Source of the DNA: Entophlyctis helioformis
Lineage: Eukaryota > Chytridiomycota > Chytridiomycetes > Chytridiales > Chytriomycetaceae
NCBI GenBank assembly: GCA_025526915.1
Contig: JAHLKH010000141.1
Location: forward strand, 1-64,000
Direction of reading: 5' to 3'
Length of the DNA stretch: 64,000 bases
This document shows positions 36,047 through 46,994 of this stretch, one piece after another. The number at the start of each line of letters is the position of its first letter. The first letter of the stretch is position 1. The notes below the pieces were generated by a model. The model saw only the letters and a program-made list of their open reading frames with translations, searched no databases and had not been told where the DNA came from. The position numbers were made by a program, and so were the translations under genes.

Positions 36047-36118
36047 GCCCGACGTGGGGGTCGAACCCACAACCTTAAGATTAAGAGTCTTACGCTCTAC
36101 CGATTGAGCTAGCCGGGC
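36047..36118 (-). tRNA. tRNA-Lys (CTT)
   Basis: 72-nt cloverleaf on the minus strand. Acceptor stem GCCCGGC pairs with GTCGGGC (one G-U). D-arm GCTCAATCGGTAGAGC, anticodon loop CTCTTAA with anticodon CTT, T-arm GTGGGTTCGACCCCCAC. No intron and no encoded CCA. The base after the acceptor stem reads T on the tRNA strand. B-box GGTTCGACCCC is intact. It lies upstream of SEY1 on the same strand. Confidence 0.93.
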
Positions 36119-37080
36119 TTGTTCCTTCTTGTCACGTGATCTGCCCACCCACACTCGATCCCTGCCACTCTGTGCACCACAGCCACCGCGAAACCAGCAA
36201 AGCGACCGTGTCCTGCCACTCTTGTGCCATCCACTGGCCTGCGTTGGATGCTGCCAAGTCGCACAGCACAGCCGTCATCGTCAGCTCCTTGTGCAGTCGC
36301 TCAGTGGCACTCCTGAGCTGGCTGGTGGCAGACATTCAAACAGCCAGCCAGATTCATCCCCTTGATCGTCCTCGTCTGTTCATGCCTGGCCATGCAAGGA
36401 GGCATTGGCGCTGTGCTTGCCACTGGGCTGGCCACTCGACTCGTTGTCGGCAAGAAGCAGCGCGCAGTGCAGCTGTGATCCACAGAGACCAGTGGCGCGG
36501 CAATGGCGAGCAAAGGCTTGCGTGTCGATCAGCCGAGATGGTCGTGCTTGACAGCAACCCAGAGTCGTCAAGCCAGCCGATCTTGCAGTCATTGGTCCAG
36601 CTGGCCCAGCCGCACTTGTGCACTGTTGGCTGTTGCCTCACGTTGCTCGCTGCTGCGTCCCAAGCCGAGTGAGTGGACGAGCAGCCTTGACCGCCACGAT
36701 GCAGCGCTCTTTGTGTGTGTGGAGCCACCGACTCGTGCGGAATGGCAGCGCATACGCTGAGATCGCAGTGTTGCTTGCGGCTGTCTCGAGTGCCGCTGGT
36801 TGCTCAAGCAAGAGCCGCACGGCGATGCTGCCCGGTTGGTGCGTCCATCGACGTGGACGCAGCCACTCTCTTGCTCGTCTGGCTGTCTGTCTGTCTGTCT
36901 GCTGCTAGAGTATCGGATGCCGTGGCTGCGCTTGGTCAGTGGAGCAGCAACGACAGAGCAGCATCGCATGAGCCAGGCTCGTTGAATGGACACTGCCAGC
37001 CTGATCTGGACACTGGCTGCCCGTGCTGCTGCACAGCAAGCAAGCGAGCGAGCAGACCAACAACGCCACGAGTGCAGCAG
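36119..37080. other. Gene-poor spacer, no supported gene
   Basis: About 960 bp between tRNA-Lys and the ankyrin gene. Several frames are open on both strands but none shows a domain, consistent codon pattern or splice continuity. A CACGTG E-box-like site is at about 36133-36138 and a CTGT tetranucleotide run at about 36880-36901. It may include untranslated exons of the ankyrin gene. Confidence 0.5.
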
Positions 37081-38697
37081 ATGGACACGGTCGCGTCCAA
37101 GTGGATCTTGTCCTGTCCGTCACAAAGCGAGCAAGCGGCTGTGACAATGACAACAGAGCGGCTGACGGCAGACAACGTTGATGCAGCAGCAGCAGACGCA
37201 GCAGCCAGCGACGAGCATGTGTGCAGTCTGCAGAACCAGCCGCAGAGCACAGCCGAGGAGGTCGTTGGAGCGAGTGGCAGTCAAGCCGTCGAGCCAGGAC
37301 AGCTTGGACAGCCAGCAGCAACGAAGACTGCGCAGCCGCAAGAGCCGCAGGTGAAGCCAAGTGTGCCTCGCTATGTGGTGCCGCCAGCGACCGGCAACCT
37401 TGCGTACGGACGCAGCCACTGGGACGGCAAGCCTGCCGAGATCCACGCCATGATCCTCAAGCTGGCCGGCTCGCTCACTCGCTTCCTGTGCGGACTGCTC
37501 GGCGACAAGCGCCGCATCGACCAGGCGACCAAGCTGCAGCTGTGGATCGATGCGCTCGAGACGGACTGGCAGGGCGATCTGCGTCTGCTGCCTAGCGTTG
37601 ACCTGACGGCCAACAACGGACTGCTCCTCGCACACTCTCGCTCCATGTACGACCGTCTGTGCAAGCGCTTTCCGCGGTGCACCGAGGTCTCGTATGCAGG
37701 CTCAGACGCAGACAAGAACAACCATGACCTGTCGTTCTATCACGACTCTTGGAACAGCAAGCGACTGCTTCTCATTCCCATGCGGCACGGCTGGTTCGAT
37801 CTGCTCGACTTTACGCATCCGATCGCACTCGCTCGCATCGCCATCAGCTTTGGGTTCGTCGACCTGCTCAAGCATCTCGACCGCACTCACGACGCACTCC
37901 GCGGCTGGATGGTCGAGCACGATACGACGACCGAGATCTGGCACAGCGCCATCGACCGAGCGTCGTGCAATGGACATCTCGATGTTGTGCAGTACTTGTT
38001 TGAGGCTGGCGTGGCGGGATGCACTGTGGATGCCATGGACTGGGCAGCTGCCAACGGCCATCTGCCTGTCGTCATCTGGCTCCACGAGAACAGGACGGAA
38101 GGATGCACGACTGCTGCGATGGAATGTGCGGCTCGCGATGGCCATCTGCATGTCGTCAAGTGGCTGCATGCCAACAGGACGGAAGGATGCACGACCAATG
38201 CGATGGACTGGGCAGCCATGTATGGACGTCTGCATGTCGCCAAGTGGCTCCACGAGAACAGAACAGAGGGATGCACAGACCAGGCGATGGTCTATGCGGC
38301 GGGCCGTGGGCATCTGTCCATGGTTCAGTGGTTGCACGAGACCCACGGCGAAGCGTGCTCGTCTGCCGCACTCGATGCCGCCATCAGCCGTGGATACACG
38401 GACGTTGTCAAGTACATGCACTCCAGAGGCGGCCGTGCATCAAGCAGTGCTGTTGAGACGGCGTCCATCGATGGCAATGTCGAGATGCTGCAGCACTTGA
38501 TGGATTGCGGATATGCCGTTGAACTCGGAGCCATCAATCGCGCCACGAACATGGCCGCTGCCAATATCCTGCTTGGCAGCCTCACACTGGCTCGAGCACA
38601 GGCGTTGCTTACAGAGAACAACCGCAGAAACGGCTTCGCTGTCACCACCCAGCGACTCGAATCGACCATTGCAGAGCTGCAGAAGGGATGCAAGTGA
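37081..38697 (+). CDS. Ankyrin-repeat protein
   Basis: Intronless in this reading. ATG 37081 (MDTVASKWILSCPS) or 37147 (MTTERLTADNV) starts a disordered N-terminus, then a helical region with EIHAMILKLAGSLTRFLCGLL that resembles the F-box-like head of chytrid ankyrin families. From about 37870 at least eight degenerate ankyrin repeats follow. They have the pattern 'AAxxGHLxVVxWLHENRTEGCT', e.g. AMDWAAANGHLPVVIWLHENR, AMECAARDGHLHVVKWLHANR and AMDWAAMYGRLHVAKWLHENR. Ends at TGA 38695-38697. The near-identical tandem units suggest recent internal duplication. The function is unknown, but large families of such proteins occur in some chytrids. A non-LTR remnant lies immediately downstream. Confidence 0.75.
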   Translation: MDTVASKWILSCPSQSEQAAVTMTTERLTADNVDAAAADAAASDEHVCSLQNQPQSTAEEVVGASGSQAVEPGQLGQPAATKTAQPQEPQVKPSVPRYVVPPATGNLAYGRSHWDGKPAEIHAMILKLAGSLTRFLCGLLGDKRRIDQATKLQLWIDALETDWQGDLRLLPSVDLTANNGLLLAHSRSMYDRLCKRFPRCTEVSYAGSDADKNNHDLSFYHDSWNSKRLLLIPMRHGWFDLLDFTHPIALARIAISFGFVDLLKHLDRTHDALRGWMVEHDTTTEIWHSAIDRASCNGHLDVVQYLFEAGVAGCTVDAMDWAAANGHLPVVIWLHENRTEGCTTAAMECAARDGHLHVVKWLHANRTEGCTTNAMDWAAMYGRLHVAKWLHENRTEGCTDQAMVYAAGRGHLSMVQWLHETHGEACSSAALDAAISRGYTDVVKYMHSRGGRASSSAVETASIDGNVEMLQHLMDCGYAVELGAINRATNMAAANILLGSLTLARAQALLTENNRRNGFAVTTQRLESTIAELQKGCK

Positions 38698-38719
38698 TTG
38701 TGGTTGTGTTTGGACGGCT

Positions 38720-39469
38720 GTTCAATGGATGACCAAGACTCGCCACTTGAATGAAGATGTGATGGCGCACATGGACACGCCAAAGGACATCTCCCATCTG
38801 CTGGCCCACTTGAGATCTAAGGGACGCCGTCGAGGATGTCGTTGATGGAGAGGTTGAACAGGATCGGGCTGAGAGGGCAGCCTTGGCGGACGCCGCGCTC
38901 GACCAGGAAGGACTCGGAGAGCGACGAGCCCGCGCGAGCACGGGCTGTGGGGTTGGTGTAGAGAGCACGCAGGTAAGCAAGCATGCGCGGAGGGATCTGC
39001 AGCCGCTCCAGCTTCCAGAGCAGGGCCTCGAAGGGCACAGTGGCAAACGCCTTGCGCAGGTCAACAAAGGCAGCATAGGTGGGAAGGCCCACTGCACGGC
39101 GACGCTGGATGATATCGATGAGCGCACAGATCTGAGCGGGGCACTCCTCGCGGCGGCGGAAACCTGCTTGTTCGTGCACCAGCAGGTCGTTGGCTTCAAC
39201 GAGATCGTTGAGGCGAGCAGCGACGATCTTGGACACGATCTTGAGGCCGGTGTTGATCAGCGAGATGCCGCAGTGGTCGTTGGGGTCGAGTGGGTCGCCC
39301 TTCTTGGGAATGGAGACGATGGTGGACGAGGTCCAGCGGTCGGGGATCTTTGCCTGCAGGAAGATGGCATTGCACACACGGAGCAAGGCGGCGGCAGCAG
39401 GATTGGGAGGAGGGTCAGCTGGTGGTGGTGGCTGCTGCAGGTACTCTTGGAGAGTCGGGAGAGGCTGGG

Positions 39470-39504
<35 letters not shown>

Positions 39505-39760
39505 CGAGGCGGCTTGTACAGCATGGTCTTGAAGAACGCTGCTGGCAGGCTGTCGTCGCCTGGCGCCTTGCGGGCCTGCATCCTGCGCAGAGTCGCGCTG
39601 ATCTCGTCCCAGTCGAACGGGGCATCAGCCTCCTCGGCGTGGCGTCTGACCACGCGGGACGGAGGCTGCAGAGTCGCACCCAGCCGCTCCCAGTGGTCGC
39701 GGTTGAGGCTGTTGGAATGAGCAGCGCTGGCCGCAGATGTCGTCAGGCTCGTAGCTGATC
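38720..39760 (-). pseudogene. Truncated non-LTR (LINE) reverse transcriptase remnant
   Basis: Minus-strand reading, best from about 39720 to 38817. It shows RT fingers/palm motifs in order: MQARKAPGDDSLPAAFFK, a 10-residue poly-Gln insertion, IPDRWTSSTIVSIPKKGD, NDHCGISLINTGLKIVSKI, HEQAGFRRREECPAQI, FVDLRKAFATVPFEALLW and VRQGCPLSPILFNLSINDILDG. It stops at 38817. The following bases in another frame encode KWASRWEMSFGVSMC, a typical thumb motif. The segment between, which should carry the catalytic (Y/F)ADD box, is missing, so this copy is dead by deletion. The endonuclease and 3' tail are absent. Upstream frames to about 39897 hold only short unrelated peptides. Confidence 0.85.
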
Positions 39761-39898
39761 AGGTCGGTGCCTGACCGGCGGATGGGCGACGTGATGGCAG
39801 ACGAGCGGGCGCTGAGGTTCATGACTTGGCGTTGACGGTGACAGACTTGCAAGTCCTCGGGTGATAAACGTGCCAAAAAAATCAAAAATGTAACCAAT

Positions 39899-39969
39899 GG
39901 AGCAGTAGGGGATTGAACCCTAGGCCTTCCGCATGCGAAGCGGACGCTCTACCACTGAGCTACAACCCC
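39899..39969 (-). tRNA. tRNA-Ala (CGC)
   Basis: 71-nt cloverleaf on the minus strand. The acceptor GGGGTTG pairs with CTGCTCC and contains the G3:U70 wobble that identifies alanine tRNAs. D-arm AGCTCAGTGGTAGAGC, anticodon loop TTCGCAT (anticodon CGC), T-arm TAGGGTTCAATCCCCTA. The discriminator base is A. One T-T mismatch is present at position 6 of the acceptor stem. No intron. Reverse transcriptase fragments lie on both sides. Confidence 0.88.
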
Positions 39970-40019
39970 ACCAGTTGAAAGAATTTTCAGCAAATTACAA
40001 TAAATACATTAATTCTTCA

Positions 40020-40450
40020 ACAGTCCATGATCTTGCAAACATCGCTTTCACCATCATCACTGCTTTGCGTTGCACTTTCAAGCCGACATTGATCAGAGAG
40101 ATACCACGGTGGTTGGATGGCTCACTCAGATTGCCCTTCTTTGGCAGCGAGACAATGGACGCCGGAATGACTGCTCCTCAAAGATGGTGTTGCACACACG
40201 CATCAGCCCCTGAGCTGCTCCCGAGATGCCGGCTGCTGCCGATCGCTGGCCCTGGAGCTCCGGTGGGATCTTTGCATCAACTCCTTGTCAAACGACGCAG
40301 GGATGCCGTCGTCGCCAGACGCCTTGCGTCCATTCATCTTGGAGATGGCTCTCGCCAATGTCAACCAACTTTCATTGTGCAAAGACAGGCACAGCCAAGG
40401 ATCGCCTGCCTTCAGGTTCGACACCTTGGACAGCCCCGCTAGAGTGGCAT
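40020..40450 (-). pseudogene. Second degenerate reverse transcriptase fragment
   Basis: Minus-strand remnants of the N-terminal RT region. LARAISKMNGRKASGDDGIPASFDKELM lies at about 40270-40370. After at least one frame break, ASIVSLPKKGNLSEPSNHRGISLINVGLK lies at about 40080-40170. It is similar to but clearly diverged from the neighbouring RT remnant, so it is probably from a related but separate insertion. No catalytic box remains. Its upstream end overlaps the 3' end of the GH31 gene. Confidence 0.75.
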
Positions 40451-43016
40451 ACCAGATCCCGTGTATCGCCATGAGGCAGCACAAACACAATGTCACGGTA
40501 GTCAGGAACAAACGCGTTGGACAGGACATCAACACCAACAGTCACAGTGGTCGCAGTTGTCGTCTCCATCCACAGCCTCGCCTCAAACTTGCTCGCATCC
40601 GCCGTCACACCGTCGTCGTCCACCAGAACAAACTCGTACCGCCTTGGTGGTTGAGCAGTTGCCATCTTGCCGTGTGGCGGGTAGACCCAAACAGCGCGGT
40701 ACGAGTCTGGCTGTGCACCAACATGGCGCATTGGAGCTGCCATGGGGATCATCGCACCCTGCACAGCAAACACAGCGCCATGCTGTGCGAATGGCACGGG
40801 CACACTGATGGTGGCACCACCCGTGTACCACTTGCCATTCCAAAAGTCGCACCAAAGAGTTGGCTCGGCCAATGTCGCGCTGCTTGGCAGATATAGCGTC
40901 CGTGTTGCTACGCTCGTCAAAATGTCGGCGGCAGCTGTGGGTGTAAAAACCGACGCGACAAGCAAGCCCGAGCCAAGGAGAAACTCAAACGATGCCTCGT
41001 GGACACGAGGGTCGGATTGGAAGTGGTAGACGAGTGGACGGATGACCGGCACGCCAGTAGCACTCGCTTGGTGGTGCAGCGTGTAGAGGTACGGAATCAG
41101 CATGTACCTCAGCCGCATGGCATCACGAACCACATGCACAACCTGCACATCAATCGACTGTCAGCATGTAATGGAGGGCGGCCAAGTCCGTAGCGAGCGC
41201 ACTCACGTCAGGATACATCCACGGCTCAGTAATGCCCTCGTCTTTCCATGAATGGATGCAGAAGCGGGGATGGAAGATGCCATTCTGCACCCATCGCACA
41301 AACAGCTCCTTGCCCGGCCGCTGCCCGACGAACCCGCCCACGTCATGGCCATAGCCAGGCATGAGCGACAATCCGGCATTCAGCCCCATCGGAATGTTGT
41401 GCTGCAGCGTCTCCCATGACGACGCATTGTCGCCCGACCAGGTCTGGCTGGCGAAGCGATGCGCGCCAGGTGCACTCGACCGCGTAATCAGGAATGGTCG
41501 CTTTGCAGGCGAATGCTCGGCCATTGCCTCGTACGACGCCGACGCCATGAGCACAGTTTGCAATGCTCGGCCAGCCATCCCGACGTGTGGGAGTTTGGCC
41601 GAGCATGCTGTACACATGGTCATCATCATGCAGACTAAACTCGTTATTGTCGTTCCACATGCCGTCGACGCCTAGATCCAGCAGCTTCTTGACGCAGGAC
41701 TTCCAGAGATCGCGTCCGGCGGTACTGGAAAAGTCAATGTAGCTGCCTGTAGCCGTCGTGCCTGCGCCGGCACTCCACAGCCGCGTGACACTTGCGCTGT
41801 CCGACTCGGGATCCCAGATGAACCCCTTGGATGCCAATGTGGAGGCATAGAGGGGATGCTGCGACAGGAGCCACGGCTTGATATTGGCGACCGTCTTGAT
41901 GCCCGCACTGTGCAGTCGTGCAAACATGCGTGCCGGATCAGGGAAGCGAGTGGCGTTCCATGTGAACACATTGCGACCGCCAGTGACGGGATCGACCGTG
42001 TATCCAGAGGACAGATGCAGCAGATCGCATGGAATGTCCCATTTCTTGCAGAGCTCCGGGAACGCCTCAATGAGCTGCTGTGCATTCTCTGCTTCCGCGT
42101 AGCCCATGGAGCTCGCCAGGTATCCAAGGGCATACTTGGGCACCATCGCAGGCCGGCCAACAAGAGCAGCCAGAGTCTGCACACAGTCGTCGAGCGCCGG
42201 GCCAAGAAACACGTAATAGTCCAGTGACGGCGCGTGTGTCTTGAACGTCGAGTAGGTGCCCCAGAGCGCATCGATCTCGCATCCAAAGTCCATGGATCCG
42301 GTGGCAAGCGAGTCGTAGTACACGCCAAATGCCTCGAAAGTGGACCGCGAGATGCCGTAGTATGCAGGCACGTGCTTGTACAGCGGATCAGATCGCTGCG
42401 GGTCGTATCCAAGCGCATCCAGTGCCTCGAGCCGCAGATGGCGACCGCTCAGCGACAGCGGACTTGCACGCTCGCCGGCACCGTAGTAGCTGGTGTCGGT
42501 GCTGTGGCGCACATTGTGGTGCACGGATCCAGTGCCCTCGACGTCGTATTCGTAGGCACGGAAGGGTAAGTCTTGCAGGAACGGCTTGCTGCTGTGGCGC
42601 GAATGCCACGAGAGCGTCAAGTCGCCGTTGGCGATGTCGACGACGAGGTCGATGTCGGCTGTGGAGAGAGTGAAGCGGGTTCCGTCTGCAGACACAGCAA
42701 GGACAGGGGCGGTGGCAGTGGCAGTCGGGCGCATCGAGCCGAAGCGGGAGGACAGCCTGGCAGTGACGTCTGAGCGAGCCGTGCCAAGGACGGGCAGGCG
42801 AGCATCGTTGCTGCCGACGTGGCTGGTGGTGGCGGTTGGGACGCAGACCGAGTGTGTGGCAGGCAGCGGAGTGCGGCCAGGCGGCACATGCTGCACGCGC
42901 ACGGTGCGAGAGTCGATGACGTTGATGTCGATGGTGCTGCCGGCCGTGCTCGTGAAGCGCAGCGGGCTGAGCGAGCTGCCCGACCGCTCAAAGCGCTGCG
43001 GGATGCGTCGCTTCAT
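40372..43016 (-). pseudogene. GH31 alpha-glucosidase, one frame break and altered C-terminus
   Basis: Glycoside hydrolase family 31 (alpha-glucosidase/xylosidase type). ATG 43016 (MKRRIPQRFERSG), no signal peptide seen. Recognisable: TSYYGAGERASPLSL, YYGISRSTFEAFGVYYDS, KYALGYLASSMGY, the nucleophile region GVDGMWNDNNEFSL, the acid/base region WSGDNASSWETLQ, and GYGHDVGGFVG. The frame changes by one base at the CCC run 41589-41591: upstream HVYSMLGQ and downstream GRALQTVLMASASYEAM are in different frames, and no intron can join them. A clean intron lies at 41143-41206. The C-terminal beta domain runs to about 40480. The final approximately 35 codons overlap RT-derived sequence, ending at a stop at 40372, so the native C-terminus may have been replaced. 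It is either a recent pseudogene or an intact gene with a base error. Confidence 0.8.
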
Positions 43017-43086
43017 GGACGCGGTTTCGCGATTGCTGTAAAAGTGGCTGCATGGGGCTTCGTTGCATCAACATTGTATATTGCAG

Positions 43087-46000
43087 TCAGGCGAGCTCAA
43101 AGCCGGCACCAGATCGGATTGCATACAGCAGCTTCTCGCGCAGCGTGCTCTTCTTGGAGTATGCCGGCAGCTTGAGCAGGTTGAAGCAGGTGCTTGCAGA
43201 CGGCAGATGCTGCTTGTCCTTGCCAAGACCCAACAGGCTGCCAAAGCGTGCAAGCGGACTGCTGCTCTGTCCGGGCGACAGCGCGCCTTCCTCTGCATCC
43301 ACAAAGCGGATCGTGAGCGGCGGCTCCAGATGAGCGAACCCCCCAACAGGCGGCTGTTGATTGCACACCATCCCTAGTCAGCAAATGACCGTCCACTCAA
43401 CGCTGCAAACAACCATGGTACCTTGGAGCAGCTTGTCACAAACTTGAGGAGCGCGCTGCGGTCCTTGGCATCCATCTCCTCAAGCACCTGCCAAAAGTTG
43501 CGGATGGTTCGATGCACATCAAAGTAACCGCCCTCGTATCGCGTATGCTTCCGCAGATCCGCCACATCAAAGTCGACATTTTCACCCGACATGAGCCACT
43601 GGAGCTCGAGAGCCGAAAAGATGTGCAGCCAGCTTTCCTGGATAACGGCCTTGAAGCCGGCAATAAAGTAGCGGAACTGGTCCTTGCACTCCTGGTTCAT
43701 GCGGTAGTCTGCCATCAGATGGATGTACTCGAAGCGGTTGTCAGCCGTCACGTTGATGTGCGAGCCGCCAGTCTTGATGTCGACCGACTCCACTTTGCCA
43801 AACAGGTTGTGGTCAATCGTAAAGTTTAGGCCCAGATCCTCAAAGTCGCCTGTTGTGTACAGTCATGGTATCAGCCATGGCCAAAGCCAAAGGTGCGAGA
43901 ACGGCACGCCAAACAAGGCGAGCATGCACCATCATAGGACTTGATAAACGCCAGATTGCGGTAGAGGTCAGGATCAAGGGACGGCAGATCGTCAATAAAG
44001 TTGTACCGGCCGAGCAGCTTGGCGTAAATGTACAGTGCAAAGGGGATGTCCAGCACGATGCCCTCGTAAAGAGCCTTGCCGAGAATCCGCCCGACAAAGT
44101 CAAACAACTGCAGATGCTCCTCGTGGATAAAGGACGTCACGGCTGGCGTGACATTGCCGTCCGGCGTTGTCCTGAACAGTCCAAAGTCGGTCGAGAACGC
44201 CGTCTTGCAGATGTCCTCGAGAAACTCTTTGAAAACACCAAACTGGTCGATGCCGGCTTCTTCAAGACCAAACTGGTTGACAAACTTGACGCGGATCGTC
44301 TGCTTGAGCTGCGACGGAGCAAACTTTTTAAGCTGCGCGAAGCCGTCCTCGAACAAACGCTGCCGATTGACCGTAATGGGGATGGTGCGGACAGAGTCGG
44401 TAAACTGGCTGCGGTCCAGCCGCACGAGATCTCGAAAGATTTCGACTCGCACGCGGAAGGGAATGGCTTGCGGCACGTTTGAGAGGATCAAAAGTGCGCG
44501 ACGGTCCTGCCTGCGGACAGCGTCCAGAAAGTCGGGTTTCGTGCACGGCTTCATGACCCATGCCGTCTTGATGTCTTCGCCGACAAAGGGACGACGGGAT
44601 GCCATGTCGAGGAGGGTGTTGAGCAGCATGCGGCAGCAGTCAATGGCAGCAGTCATGGCAGGGAACTCGGCGGGCCGTTTCATGGCCTCAAAGTGCAGCC
44701 AGAACACCTTGAAGCAGAGCTCATTGAGGAACATGACCAGACCATGGAGCTCGGCCAGCTCAAACGGATGCTGCCGGACGTAAACGTCGTCCTGGTCGAG
44801 GGTGATGAAGACGATGCTGGTCATCTTGCAGAACGCGTGCAGGATGGGCAGATACGGCTCTGTTTCCAAGGTTGTACGCTCAGCCGAAGCCAGCAAGAGT
44901 GCAAACCCTTGACGCTTTGGGCCCAGCATGTGGATGACGCGAATGAGAGATGCAACAAGGCCAGGCGTGTAGCTGATCTTGTTCCAGATGGCATGCGACT
45001 GCGTGAGGACTGTGGAAGTGAGACGCATGTACATTCTGCACGTTGCGCTGAGCGAGACGGCCACTTGTGTTGTATCTGCGACCGAGGGCAAGGCCGATGC
45101 AACTGTGCTGCTTCGAGGCGTTGTGCTGTTGCTGCTTGCAGTCTGGATGTCGAGAGCTGGCCGAAAGAGACGCTGCACAAAGGGTGGCGACCAGAGATGA
45201 GCCAGCTGGTTAAGCAGCAAGGTGTACACATGCTGTGGCAAGTGGTGCGTGGATCCTGCATACCACTGTTGTAGATGCGCGGCATCATGTCAGCCGATGC
45301 TTTACCAAGACTTTGCAGAGAGTCGGCCAACCAACCTTGAAGATTTGGTGGTAGGTGACATTCGAGAGTTGCGTCTCACTCGCAAACTTTTGAGCGTGGT
45401 GCAGCAGTGACGAGACGACATTGACGAGAGCGTCCAGATCGAGCGATGCACGTGGTGATGCTGGTGTCATTGCAGGGCTCAAAGGCAACGTGCTGGATGG
45501 CGACTGGACAGGTGCCGAGCCTGGCAGAGACTCGATCCGGCTGAACAGCGTGATCAGATTGCCAGTCAGGAAGAGAGTGGCTTCTCCGTCGAGCCTGAAG
45601 CAGAGGCTGCTGACCATGTCAGGATCCGAAAGCAGCGCCAGGATGGCTGGGATGAAGCCGGCTCTGGCGAGGATCGCCACGCCCTGATCGTTCATGACGT
45701 TGGCCAGCAGCGGCACAGTGACAAATGCGCGCAGGAAGCTGATGGATGGTGGGTGTGTGTGCAGATGGCTGCTGATGCTGATGCCGGAGGTGGCGATGGT
45801 GGATGGACTGACGAGCTGCATGGCGATCTGCAGCGCAGCGTTGATCCAAAGCATGCGCTGGCGTGCGTCTGCGGGCAGGTTGTTGTGCTTGTGCTCTGGC
45901 AGGGCCAGAGGGAGCGAGCGATGTGCGAGTGCGGAGCCCAGGGTGCTCAGAGCGCCGTTCATGTGCAGATGGGCGTGAATGATGCTCAGGCACGGCTCTG

Positions 46001-46634
46001 GGATGGCCTTGCGGTCGACATAGGCGAGGAGCATGCGCATTTCAGGGCCAGAGAGGTACTGCGCGGGCGATCGAGACGGCGATTCAGACGGCGATCCAGG
46101 CGACGCTGCCGAGGCAGCAGCGCTCTGCGGCTCTGCAGGGCCCGACACTCTGCCGACGGCGATGCCGAGCAGGCGAGCCAGGATGCGTGGCGCTGTCGCG
46201 GGATGGCTCAGCAGCAGCGGCAGATACGGCAAGGCTGGCTGCGTGTGCTGCGTATGCTGTGTGTGCTGTGTGTGCTGCGTCTGCGGGGGAAGGAGAAGCC
46301 GGGCCAGGCTGGCGAGCCGTGCAGCGTCGGCCAGCGGATCGTAGAAGCGCACCAGCAGCCCGGCCAGGAGCCGCAGCGTCTGCGGCGGGAGCGGCTCCAG
46401 CTGCGGCGGCAACAGCAGCTGAGCAGCGGCAGCCAGCCGGCCGTCCCACGAGGCCCGCAGAGCCGCCGCTGCTCTGCGACGGGCCGCCGCCGCCGCCACG
46501 AAGCGGCCGATGGCTGCGGCAGCGTCTGTCCGCCGCACGGCCTCTGCCTGCGCCTGGCGGGCAGCGCTGCGCTGTGCTCGCTCGATGCGTGCCTGCTCGG
46601 CGACGGAGCGCACGGGCGCGGCGCCGTCGAACAT
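43087..46634 (-). CDS. HUL5: HECT-type E3 ubiquitin ligase (Hul5/UBE3C)
   Basis: Proteasome-associated chain-elongating ubiquitin ligase. ATG 46634 (MFDGAAPVRSVAEQARIERA) resembles the UBE3C start with an IQ-like Arg-rich helix. A long alpha-helical N-terminal region follows, and the HECT domain starts at about 44450: IRVKFVNQFGLEEAGIDQFGVFKEFLEDI, FVGRILGKALYEGIVLDIPFA, and QFRYFIAGFKAVI. The catalytic cysteine lies in LPSASTCFNLLKLPAYS near 43180, followed by LREKLLYAIRSGAGFELA. Introns 43354-43421 and 43850-43929 have consistent phase; another lies at about 45242-45330. Stop at 43087-43089. Length of about 1100 residues is usual for the family. Confidence 0.93.
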
Positions 46635-46994
46635 GCGTGTTTGCGCGAGTTGGCCCACAGCAAGCCAACCGCACGCAGGCCAACCACACAGGCCAACTGC
46701 TCGACTAGCAAGCCAGCAAGCCAGCAAGCCCCTCTCGCCCACGCCAGCGCCCTCGCCTACACCTACGCCTTCGCCGCCGCCATCGCCTCGCTGCAGCCGC
46801 TGCCCTCTACGGCCCTTTCCTGACAGGCCCCTCGGCGACCCAGCCGCACGGCTCCGCAGCATCCACTCCATCCACATCCACGCCGCTCAACGACCACCAC
46901 CCAGAACCGCTCAACGACCACAACCCAGCACTTGGCGCTCTCCCCGCAACCAGCTCTGGCCGATCCCATACACACCTCGCACCAACGGACGCAG
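46635..46994. promoter_or_regulatory. Divergent promoter region, HUL5/carrier
   Basis: 360-bp region between divergent start codons. It contains imperfect direct repeats (AGCCAGCAAGCCAGCAAGCC at about 46707-46726; a CTCAACGACCACNACCCAG motif twice at 46885-46930). I see no TATA box or known operator. Confidence 0.4.

Noticed and set aside
36129..37080. Overlapping open frames upstream of the ankyrin gene as additional genes
   Set aside because: No domain, no consistent splice structure, and similar open frames on both strands; treated as spacer.
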